The notes below the pieces were generated by a model. That model saw only the letters and a list, made by a program, of their open reading frames with translations, was not told the DNA's origin and made no database searches. DNA of 35,091 bases from Alphaproteobacteria bacterium (lineage in GTDB: Bacteria; Pseudomonadota; Alphaproteobacteria; Rhodospirillales; Magnetovibrionaceae). The stretch lies in assembly GCA_015231605.1 (NCBI GenBank), contig JADGBG010000021.1:1-35091 (forward strand). Reading direction: 5' to 3'. The translations under genes were made by a program, and so were the position numbers. Positions 7,824 to 14,281 of this stretch are shown piece by piece (position 1 is the stretch's first letter; each line of letters starts with the position of its first letter).

Positions 7824-7839
7824 GGACAATCCCTTTCGT

Positions 7840-8448
7840 TCATTTCAGTTTCGCCTGGACGTCGGCGGCGATGGTCTGGGCCGGAGTCCCATACGCCCAC
7901 CGCCCCAGGAAACGGCCGTCCGGCCCCATGAAGATGGCGGAGGAGGAATGGTCCACCTCGTAATCGCTCGCCGAGGAACCGGCCATGACCTTGTCGTAGC
8001 GGATCTTATAGGCGCTGGCCGCCGCCGCGATGTTGGCCTTGGGGCCCGTCAAACCGACGATGCGGGGATGGAAGTGGGCCACGTACTCCTTCATGCGCTC
8101 GGGCGTGTCGCGATCGGGATCGACGGTGATGAAGGCCACGCGCACGTTCTCCGCGTCTGGGCCCAACACTTCCAAGACCTCGGTGAAGGTTTGCAGACTC
8201 GTCGGGCAGATGTCCGGACAATGGGTGTAACCAAAATACACGATCAGGTGCGAGCCCAGAAAGCTTTCGTTGGTGGCGAGCTCGCCGTTGTGATCGGTCA
8301 GGACGAATGTGCGGGGCTGGTCGTCGGCGACCGGTTCGCCGCCGCCACGGATGATCTTCGCGCCCGCGAGAACGGGCGGGGACGCGAACGCGAACAGCCC
8401 CAAGGCCAATAACGCCGCCACGGCGCGCGTTGCAATCGTGCGGGGCAT
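7840..8448 (-). CDS. SCO1/SenC/PrrC-type copper chaperone (second of pair)
   Basis: 202 residues with a signal peptide (to about 28, SPPVLAG) and a thioredoxin-like fold. The copper and redox ligands are Cys77 and Cys81 in THCPDICP and His167 in VDHSSS, with the usual DPDRDTPE and FHPRIVGLTG motifs. SCO proteins bind Cu(I)/Cu(II) and insert copper into CuA-type sites or keep their cysteines reduced. NosZ has a CuA site, and SCO proteins have been implicated in its assembly in other bacteria. The start codon is one base after the stop of the upstream SCO gene, with AAGGAGG eight nt before it, so the two are translationally coupled. Confidence 0.93.
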   Translation of the reverse strand: MPRTIATRAVAALLALGLFAFASPPVLAGAKIIRGGGEPVADDQPRTFVLTDHNGELATNESFLGSHLIVYFGYTHCPDICPTSLQTFTEVLEVLGPDAENVRVAFITVDPDRDTPERMKEYVAHFHPRIVGLTGPKANIAAAASAYKIRYDKVMAGSSASDYEVDHSSSAIFMGPDGRFLGRWAYGTPAQTIAADVQAKLK

Positions 8449-8449
8449 G

Positions 8450-9079
8450 TCATCGGCCTCCTTGCCGTGGGGCGCCCGGGGACACCAGTTCCGCCAGCTT
8501 TTGGGCGATCATTTCACTGGTCGCCGCCGGCGTAAAGCGGGCCAGATACTTTCCGTCCGGCCCCATGAGGAACAACAGCGAGGTGTGATCCATGGTGTAG
8601 GCGTCGTTGTCATCCGCTTTCTGGGCATAGATATTATAGGCCCGGGTGACGCTGCGCACCTGATCCAGGCTTCCCGTCAGGCCCACCAGGGCCGGGTGAA
8701 AATGCACGACGTAATCGGCCATGGCCCGCGGGCTGTCGCGTTCCGGATCGACCGAAATCATGATCGGCGCGATCCGCGCCACGACGGGTTCGGGCAGCAG
8801 ATCCAGGGCATCGCTGACGATTTGCAGGCTGCTGGGACAGATGTCGGGGCAATGGGTGTATCCGAAGTACACCAACGGATAGCGCCCCAGGAAATCCTTG
8901 TCCGTGCGGGTCTGGCCCAGGTGGTCCACCAGTTCGAAAGCGCCGCCGACGCTGGTGTCCTCGACCCCCAGGCGTCCGCCGTTCATGAACCGCCCCGCGG
9001 CCGCCCAGGCGACCATGGCCAGCACGGCGGCGATGGCCAGCCACCGCATCCAGGGATCATTTTTCTTGATGTTCTTCAT
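8450..9079 (-). CDS. SCO1/SenC-type copper chaperone, membrane-anchored (first of pair)
   Basis: 209 residues with an uncleaved-looking N-terminal TM (about 11-29, WLAIAAVLAMVAWAAA) after a basic MKNIKK. The SCO motifs are complete: Cys77 and Cys81 in THCPDICP, His165 in MDHTSL, DPERDSP and FHPALVGLTG. An upstream in-frame extension overlaps the membrane-protein gene at 9103 and is not credible, so the ATG at 9079 is used. The predicted topology (anchor, periplasmic domain) differs from the second SCO, which has a signal peptide ending in a clear cleavage-type site. The two share the CPDICP core but diverge elsewhere, suggesting distinct steps in Cu delivery rather than redundancy. Confidence 0.93.
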   Translation of the reverse strand: MKNIKKNDPWMRWLAIAAVLAMVAWAAAGRFMNGGRLGVEDTSVGGAFELVDHLGQTRTDKDFLGRYPLVYFGYTHCPDICPSSLQIVSDALDLLPEPVVARIAPIMISVDPERDSPRAMADYVVHFHPALVGLTGSLDQVRSVTRAYNIYAQKADDNDAYTMDHTSLLFLMGPDGKYLARFTPAATSEMIAQKLAELVSPGAPRQGGR

Positions 9080-9102
9080 GTGCGTTTGGTTCCCGTGACG
9101 TG

Positions 9103-10104
9103 TTAAGTCCCGAACAAGATCAGGCCGGATGACAAAATGGCGTATGCGCATGCCGCGCCGAACCCAGTCAGGCAAACCATGGACGTCGTCACCAGCCGAC
9201 GCGACACGCGGGGGGCGATCTCCGCCAAACTCGGCGCGCCGGCGAACACGGCAATGGGACCGCCCCCCATGCCCAACACGGTTCCGGCGAACAGCGGAAC
9301 GTAAAGCCAATACCCGAAATAGCCGTATTCCGGCTTGAGGAGACAGAACGGACAGTGATGATTGGGGTGTTCGTAAACATAAAGCGACACCACGGAAACG
9401 ATCCCCGCGATGGCGGCGACGAACACCAGCACGCTGACCGCGCCATACAGCATGCCGCCTTGCCCGGTCCTGGCGTGAACCGCCGCGACCACGCCGGCCA
9501 GGGCCAGGGACCCGAACAGCAGGACCAGCGCCGCCTTTTCGTCCAACCCCGCCAATTCCGCCGACACCCCGGTGGCGTCCTGCGTGAACAACTTGCCGCA
9601 GCACGACGTGATCACCTCCGGATCGAGATCGAGGAAATAGGCCGCCTGCACCCCGGCGGCGGCCAGCACCACCGGCGCGATGACGATCAGCATGGCGTAC
9701 TTGACGCGGATCAGGGGATAGTCGTAGCCCATGTTGTCGACATGGTTGACGATCAGCCACACGCTGGCCAGGAAGAACACCGCGATCTTGAGGATCAGCG
9801 CCGGAAAGCCGAAGGCGTTGGCGTTCAACGTCCCCACCGCGCACATCGCGCCGACGAACTGGGCCGACATCCGGTCCGCGTTGAACACGAACAACAGCAG
9901 CGACAACAACTCCGCCACCATGACGAACGCCAACAACACGGAAAACAGATAGGTCCGCCGCTCCAACACCAACTGCCCGTGGCGTCCACTGGCGATGTCC
10001 CACCGCCGCAGCACCCGCACGCCGAACGCAGCCCCGGCCAGAACCATGACGCTGGATAGGGCCGATCCGATCAATAGGGCGAGAATGGTGGGGTGAAAGA
10101 TCAC
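9103..10104 (-). CDS. Eight-TM membrane protein with CC and HHCPFC motifs, unknown function
   Basis: 333 residues with about eight predicted TM helices. Notable non-membrane motifs are FVGAMCAVGTLNANAFGF between TM2 and TM3, ITSCCGKLF after TM4, and NHHCPFCLLKPEYGYFGYW between TM6 and TM7. Clustered Cys and His on loops suggest metal or disulfide chemistry, by inference only. I recognise it as the kind of conserved membrane protein that accompanies SCO and NosL genes but cannot name a characterised family. Its ATG overlaps the ATPase stop codon (ATGA, 10101-10104). SCO-1 starts 23 nt after its stop. The coupling implies that it works with the ABC pair and the SCO proteins. Confidence 0.8.
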   Translation of the reverse strand: MIFHPTILALLIGSALSSVMVLAGAAFGVRVLRRWDIASGRHGQLVLERRTYLFSVLLAFVMVAELLSLLLFVFNADRMSAQFVGAMCAVGTLNANAFGFPALILKIAVFFLASVWLIVNHVDNMGYDYPLIRVKYAMLIVIAPVVLAAAGVQAAYFLDLDPEVITSCCGKLFTQDATGVSAELAGLDEKAALVLLFGSLALAGVVAAVHARTGQGGMLYGAVSVLVFVAAIAGIVSVVSLYVYEHPNHHCPFCLLKPEYGYFGYWLYVPLFAGTVLGMGGGPIAVFAGAPSLAEIAPRVSRRLVTTSMVCLTGFGAACAYAILSSGLILFGT

Positions 10105-10805
10105 GCCGTCCCCTCCCCGCCCGGATCGACACCGGAGTCCACGATGCGTCCGTCGCGCATGGCGACGACGGCGTCCACCAGATCCGCCTGCCAGATCATC
10201 GGGTCGTGGCTGGTCATGACGACGGTTTTGCCGCGCCCGCGCAATTCGCGGACGATGTCGAGGAATTCAAGAGACAGCGCGGTGTCCAGATTGGCGGTCG
10301 GCTCGTCGGCCACCAAAATCGGCGGATCGTTGATCAGCGCGCGCGCGATGGCCACGCGCTGCGCCTCGCCGCCCGACAGGTATTGCACCTCGGTCCCGGC
10401 CTTGTGCGCGATGCGCAGCGTCTCCAACAGTTCCACCGCCCGGGCATTCAGTTCGCGCCCCGGCCCGCCCAGCGGATAGGCCGGGATCATCACGTTTTCC
10501 AGGACCGAAAGCCCGTGGATCAGGTTGAAACTCTGAAACACGAAGCCGAACACTTCGCGCCGCATGTGGGTGAGAAAGCGTTCCGGAAGGCTGGTGACCT
10601 CGCGCCCGTTGACGTGGATGCGACCACTGGACGGTCGCGCCAGCCCGCCGATCAGGGTGAGCAGCGTGGTCTTGCCCGAACCGCTGGGTCCGCGCAGCAC
10701 GGTGACCCGGTCGGCGTCGATCTTGAGATCGACGCCGTGGATGGCGGTGTATTCGTTGTCCGCCCCTTCGTTGAAGGTCTTGGTGATGTCTTGCAGGACG
10801 ATCAT
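10101..10805 (-). CDS. ABC transporter ATPase, LolD/MacB type
   Basis: 234 residues. Walker A is GPSGSGKTT (about 39-47), the Q-loop is FVFQSFNL, the signature is LSGGEAQR, Walker B is ILVADEPTANLD and the switch His is in TSHD. The spacing and the N-terminal IHGVDLKI place it with LolD/FtsE/MacB ATPases, which pair with FtsX-fold permeases, not with the NosF type. It begins three nt after the permease stop and overlaps the next gene by ATGA. MacB-type systems usually do mechanical work across the periplasm (extraction of lipoproteins or substrates) rather than pumping ions through the membrane. In this context it may act on a NosZ maturation factor, by inference. Confidence 0.93.
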   Translation of the reverse strand: MIVLQDITKTFNEGADNEYTAIHGVDLKIDADRVTVLRGPSGSGKTTLLTLIGGLARPSSGRIHVNGREVTSLPERFLTHMRREVFGFVFQSFNLIHGLSVLENVMIPAYPLGGPGRELNARAVELLETLRIAHKAGTEVQYLSGGEAQRVAIARALINDPPILVADEPTANLDTALSLEFLDIVRELRGRGKTVVMTSHDPMIWQADLVDAVVAMRDGRIVDSGVDPGGEGTA

Positions 10806-10808
10806 GGC

Positions 10809-11954
10809 TCACCTCATGACCGCGTCGGGGTCGGTGATGGCGGCCCGCCAGATCGGCACCAGGGTCGCGGCGATGTACGGCGCCACGGTGAAGAACAACA
10901 GCGTCGCCACCTGCACCCCGTCCACCTGAGGCGTCAGCTCGAAACGCGGATAGAGAACCGCCCAACCCTTGAGAACCGGCTCCAACAATCCCGCCGAGAA
11001 ATAAAACACGTGGATGTACGCCAGCACGTACCCCGTCAGAAACGCGCCCAGCGACACCACGGCGCCTTCCCACATTTTCATCTTGATGACGTCGGACGTT
11101 TCCCAGCCCACGGCCTTGAGAATGCCGATTTCGCGCCGCTCCTCGGCGCTCAGCCCCGATGCTTTTTCCCAGGCGAAAATGACGAACGCGAAAATCGCCC
11201 CGCCCAGAAGAGCCAGCAAGATCCCTTCGCGCCAGTTGAACACCGAATCGTAGGTCCGCAGAATGTCGCCGCGCGTCACCACGCGGCAATCGGGCAAGGC
11301 GTTGGAAATTTTTTCCGCCACCTTCGCCACTTCGCGGGGATTGCGCACCTTCAGCACGATGTCGGTATGGACGTCCGGGGCCACGTCGAAGAAGGCGCGG
11401 AAGTCGGATTCGGCCATCAGCACCAAGTCCGTCGTGACGATTTCGGAATCCGCGTCCAACACGTCTTTCAGCTTCAGCTTGAACAGCTTGGCCCGCGGCG
11501 ACAGCAAGAACAGGTATTTGCCGGGAACCACGCCGCGTGATCGCGCCACCCCGGCCCCGGCGACGGTTTCGCCGACATCCGGCGCGGCCCCGTACCGGTC
11601 GCCGTCGGGAACCATCAGCGTATAGTTCGCGCCGTTGGCGGTGTCGTAGAAATAGCCCCACAACCGTCCCCGCACATCGCGCGCGCCGCGAATGTCCGCG
11701 ATCGCATCGACATAGGACGCCGGGATCAGGTCGTGGCGCCCCATGGAGATGCGCTGCACGGTGATTTCCGGCGCGCCGTCCAAAAGCACCATGGCTTCCT
11801 GCCTAAGTGCGTGGGTGAACAGCATCACCGTCGCCAGAACGAACACGATCAGGGTATAGACCGCCAGCAGGGCGAAATTCCGCGCGGCCCGGCGCAGCAG
11901 GGACGCAACGGTGTAATCGATCAGACGTTTTTGCCGTCTCAACCAAACCGTCAT
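10809..11954 (-). CDS. FtsX/MacB-type ABC permease
   Basis: 381 residues with one TM near the N-terminus (about 28-48) and a large periplasmic domain (about 50-260). Three TM segments then occupy the C-terminal third, bearing the FtsX-fold cytoplasmic signature ERREIGILKAVGW before the third TM. Partner of the ATPase at 10101. It overlaps the preceding small gene by ATGA (11951-11954). The topology is that of LolC/LolE/MacB, not the six-TM NosY, so calling it nosY would be wrong. The substrate is unknown. Linkage to two SCO proteins and NosL suggests copper-site assembly or lipoprotein handling. Confidence 0.9.
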   Translation of the reverse strand: MTVWLRRQKRLIDYTVASLLRRAARNFALLAVYTLIVFVLATVMLFTHALRQEAMVLLDGAPEITVQRISMGRHDLIPASYVDAIADIRGARDVRGRLWGYFYDTANGANYTLMVPDGDRYGAAPDVGETVAGAGVARSRGVVPGKYLFLLSPRAKLFKLKLKDVLDADSEIVTTDLVLMAESDFRAFFDVAPDVHTDIVLKVRNPREVAKVAEKISNALPDCRVVTRGDILRTYDSVFNWREGILLALLGGAIFAFVIFAWEKASGLSAEERREIGILKAVGWETSDVIKMKMWEGAVVSLGAFLTGYVLAYIHVFYFSAGLLEPVLKGWAVLYPRFELTPQVDGVQVATLLFFTVAPYIAATLVPIWRAAITDPDAVMR

Positions 11955-12286
11955 GGCTGTTCTCCAATGATCGAGCCCGCCCCCGGATGGATGCGCCGCG
12001 CCCCGATGAGCGAACCGCTCGGAAAATGGTCCAGGGACATCGGATGGTCCTGAAACGCGGAATGCAGGTCCGATTGACTGACGTGGCGGGTATAGCGGGC
12101 CTCGGTGAACAGCGCGAGATCCGTCAATTCCAGAACCCGCGCCAGCCGCGCGCGCTCGCCCTGGCGGATCGCGGCTTCGTCGGCGCGCAACCGCACGTCC
12201 AGCGCCGTCCAGGCCACACCGGCCACGCCGAGGGCGAACAGCACGCCCGCCGCGCCGGCCTTTCCGATTGTGTCACTCATCGCCAT
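11951..12286 (-). CDS. Small membrane-anchored protein coupled to the ABC permease
   Basis: 111 residues with one TM helix at 9-30 (AGAAGVLFALGVAGVAWTAL), a charged helical segment with Arg/Glu, then a conserved-looking periplasmic tail containing LALFTEARYTRHVSQSD, LHSAFQDHPMSLDHFPSGS and a terminal PGAGSIIGEQP. The tail has four histidines near a Met, but I see no recognised metal motif. GGGAG nine nt upstream supports the ATG. The stop overlaps the permease start, so it is probably a dedicated partner of the FtsX/ATPase pair. I do not recognise a characterised family. Confidence 0.75.
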   Translation of the reverse strand: MAMSDTIGKAGAAGVLFALGVAGVAWTALDVRLRADEAAIRQGERARLARVLELTDLALFTEARYTRHVSQSDLHSAFQDHPMSLDHFPSGSLIGARRIHPGAGSIIGEQP

Positions 12287-12325
12287 GGACGCGTTCTCCC
12301 ATCCGTCACCACCGGAACAAAGGTC

Positions 12326-12354
12326 GACGGGACGCCGGGTCGCGGCGTCCCGTC
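12326..12354 (-). other. Strong intergenic hairpin downstream of nosL-1
   Basis: GACGGGACGCCG and CGGCGTCCCGTC form a perfect 12-bp stem with a 5-nt loop in the 74-nt gap between nosL-1 and the small membrane-protein gene. It lacks a proper T-run on the minus strand (only CCTTTGTT), so it may attenuate or protect the nosL message rather than end transcription fully. Confidence 0.6.
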
Positions 12355-12360
12355 CGCGCC

Positions 12361-13032
12361 TTATTTGTCCATGGGTTTGCCGCCGTGCTCCATGCCCTGG
12401 GCCTTGCCCTTGGCTTCGCGGCGCTTGGCTTCACGCCGCTCCCGCAGCATGACGGTGTCGGCCGCCATGTCGGCGTAGGCCGCGGTGACGGCGGCGTCGA
12501 AGTTGGTCACCTCGCCGCCCGCAGCGTCGGCCTTGGCCTTGTCGGCATAGGCGAATTTGCTGCGCTTGGTCATGGTGCCCATCTTGCCCGGATCGATCAC
12601 GTAATGCGCCTGATCCACGTTGACCAGCGGCTTGACCGGAGCGTCCGATCCGGCGTCCCCGGCGTAGATCGCCTTGGGCACGCGGTCGAGGTTGAGGCTC
12701 AGGCTGATCGCCGCGCAGTGGATCGAGCACGTCCCGTCCACCAGATCGTCGGAATAATGGATCAGGTGGCGGGTGTGGCTGAACTTGGTGCGGTTCATGC
12801 CGCAATACGGGCAGCTCGGATATTTTTCCAGCTCGTTTTCCAGCGGATTGGGGTCCTTCGCGCCCTTGGGCATGAACTGCAACGGGGTGCCGTCGGTGTT
12901 GGTCACCTCTCCCTGCTTTTCCACCCATTCCCAGGGCATGATCATTTTGCCCTCGGCGCGGGCCGGGCGAAGACCGGGAACGGCCAGCAAGCCGCCGGCG
13001 GCGACGCTCATCAACAATTGCCTGCGATTCAT
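12361..13032 (-). CDS. nosL: NosL-family copper chaperone with Tat-like signal (nosL-1)
   Basis: 223 residues. The N-terminus MNRRQLLMSVAAGG resembles a twin-arginine signal followed by AxA-type cleavage (PARAE, about 26), where many NosL proteins are lipoproteins. The core NosL motif is CPYCGM (74-79), followed by HTRHLIHYSDD and CSIHC (102-106), all plausible Cu(I) ligands. The C-terminus is unusual: a Lys/Arg/Glu-rich helix and a Met/His tail (GMEHGGKPMDK). NosL binds Cu(I) and passes it to apo-NosZ or NosD. GGAG eight nt upstream fixes the start. It lies between a DUF2946 gene and the ABC/SCO operon. Confidence 0.85.
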   Translation of the reverse strand: MNRRQLLMSVAAGGLLAVPGLRPARAEGKMIMPWEWVEKQGEVTNTDGTPLQFMPKGAKDPNPLENELEKYPSCPYCGMNRTKFSHTRHLIHYSDDLVDGTCSIHCAAISLSLNLDRVPKAIYAGDAGSDAPVKPLVNVDQAHYVIDPGKMGTMTKRSKFAYADKAKADAAGGEVTNFDAAVTAAYADMAADTVMLRERREAKRREAKGKAQGMEHGGKPMDK

Positions 13033-13071
13033 GGTGTATTCTCCTGCTTTTCACTTGATGGCGTGACGCGA

Positions 13072-13109
13072 CCCCGCACGCGGGGCACGCGCCCACAAAG
13101 CCGTGCCCC
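13072..13109 (-). other. Two overlapping, mutually exclusive hairpins upstream of nosL-1
   Basis: GGGGCACG (13082-13089) can pair with CGTGCCCC (13102-13109). The same GGGG end can instead pair within CCCCGC-AC-GCGGGG (13072-13085). The two cannot form together. They lie in the 102-bp gap between the DUF2946 gene and nosL-1. No T-run follows. Confidence 0.35.
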
Positions 13110-13134
13110 AGGGGCGGCGGCATGGAAGATGGGA

Positions 13135-13539
13135 TCAGGTGAAAAGCGGCGGAGCCCGCGACGAGAATGAGAACCCGTCGGCAACGGCCAAAAGCGTCCG
13201 CGTCTCAAGCGGCGTGGGCAATGCCGCGACGACTTCAGCTCCGGACGGATTGACCGAAGCCTCCGGCACGTCCAGGCACAGGGAATGCACGGGACAATAG
13301 GGACACGGCGCGTCGGGGTCCGGCAACGCACCGCCCTCGGCGTCCAGGACAAGGGTCCGCAAGCCGTTGGCCGTGCATACGATCAGGGCCTGCGGAGAGG
13401 TCCCGTCGGCCTCGGCGGAGGCGGCGAGGCCCACGGGCAACAGGGCCTGCGTGATCAGCAGGACCGCGCCGAGCCACGCCGAAACGGTTCGCCGGGACGA
13501 ATGATGCAAAAGGTCTGTCAGGAACCGTGCCGGGGTCAC
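13135..13539 (-). CDS. DUF2946-family exported protein within the nosL region
   Basis: About 134 residues from the GTG at 13539 (GGAG eight nt upstream), or 141 from an ATG at 13560 with only a distant AGGGAAG. One hydrophobic segment (AWLGAVLLITQALLPVGLA) precedes a cysteine in LIVCTANG and a cluster CPYCPVHSLCL, and it ends in RAPPLFT. The same LQ/TQALLPVG signal, central cysteines and RAPP end are found in the protein at 6782-7231, so they are paralogues of DUF2946, here with a richer Cys/His centre. It sits between two nosL genes in the same direction, suggesting metal handling. The function is unproven. Confidence 0.72.
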   Translation of the reverse strand: MTPARFLTDLLHHSSRRTVSAWLGAVLLITQALLPVGLAASAEADGTSPQALIVCTANGLRTLVLDAEGGALPDPDAPCPYCPVHSLCLDVPEASVNPSGAEVVAALPTPLETRTLLAVADGFSFSSRAPPLFT

Positions 13540-13630
13540 GCACTCAACTCCACATGCCATCGCATGGCTTCCCTGACGCTAACACCTTCCGCCGGGCGAA
13601 ACAACGGCGCTTGGCTCGCGCGGCGACGGG

Positions 13631-14143
13631 TCATTCGAACACCCCCCGGTCCAGCATTGCGGGAAGCCCGGCCGTCACGTCCGGAAACTCCAGGACGCGC
13701 ACGCCGCGATGGTCGGCCAGGAACGCTTCGGCGTCGGCGCGGCTGGCGAACGGCACCAGTTCATGGCCCATGGGGCCGGTGACGTCCGAACCGACCACGT
13801 AGAACGCGCCCTTGGCGTCGATCTTGCGCAGATCGTAGTATTCCGTCACGCCGATGCGCTCGATGTCCCCGGGCGTGTGCCCGTCGCCGTATTTCGCCAT
13901 GTCGAACAGAAATTTGAACATGTCCTTCGCGCCGTCGAAGTGATGGGCGTGACCGTCCTTGTAGACCACCGTGGCCACCCATTCGCGGTACTTCGCCACC
14001 AACATGCCGCAGACCGGGCAGGCGTCCATCACGCGGGGCGCCGGGACTTGGATGTCCAACTCGGCCGCCCGCGCGAACGGGGCGTTCATCACCACCAACG
14101 CGGCAATCACCGCCGATACAAAAAGCCTGCGCCTGACAAACAT
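13631..14143 (-). CDS. nosL: NosL-family copper chaperone (nosL-2)
   Basis: 170 residues with a basic signal (MFVRRRLF, hydrophobic to about 26, FARAAE) and CPVCGM at 42-47, followed by YREWVATVVYKDGHAHHFDGAKDMFKF, the usual NosL sequence. The mid-region KIDAKGAFYVVGSDVTGPMG and VPFASRADAEAF also fit NosL/TlpA-like NosL domains. It is closer to the textbook NosL than nosL-1, which has extra CSIHC ligands and a longer tail. First gene of the minus-strand set and divergent from a c'-type cytochrome gene. Confidence 0.92.
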   Translation of the reverse strand: MFVRRRLFVSAVIAALVVMNAPFARAAELDIQVPAPRVMDACPVCGMLVAKYREWVATVVYKDGHAHHFDGAKDMFKFLFDMAKYGDGHTPGDIERIGVTEYYDLRKIDAKGAFYVVGSDVTGPMGHELVPFASRADAEAFLADHRGVRVLEFPDVTAGLPAMLDRGVFE

Positions 14144-14210
14144 GCCGTCTCCTTCTGGCCATGCCGTCCCCCCGCACGGCGAATCTTCTCCCCTTTCGCG
14201 CCGTTCCGCC

Positions 14211-14224
14211 TTAGCCTATGTCAA
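14211..14224. promoter_or_regulatory. Possible degenerate FNR/NnrR-type site between nosL-2 and cytochrome gene
   Basis: TTAGC-CTAT-GTCAA keeps the TT, C and full GTCAA half of TTGAC-N4-GTCAA. It sits 68 nt from the nosL-2 start and 58 nt from the cytochrome start, with TATAGT (14243-14248) and CATAAA (14250-14255) at about the right distance for a class II promoter toward the cytochrome. One arm is poor, so this is tentative. Confidence 0.35.
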
Positions 14225-14281
14225 GACAGCCGGACTTGCGAGTATAGTGCATAAAGTGTCCGCGCAAAGGATGAGGCCGTC

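Noticed and set aside
9080-10132. N-terminal extension of the first SCO gene
   Set aside because: It overlaps the whole 8-TM gene in another frame; SCO homology and TM begin at the ATG at 9079.
10101-11954. Calling the ABC pair nosF/nosY
   Set aside because: The permease is FtsX-fold with one plus three TMs and the ATPase is LolD/MacB-type.
13540-13580. Short out-of-frame leader ORF overlapping the GTG start of the second DUF2946 gene
   Set aside because: A single occurrence with no second copy to support it; could be chance.
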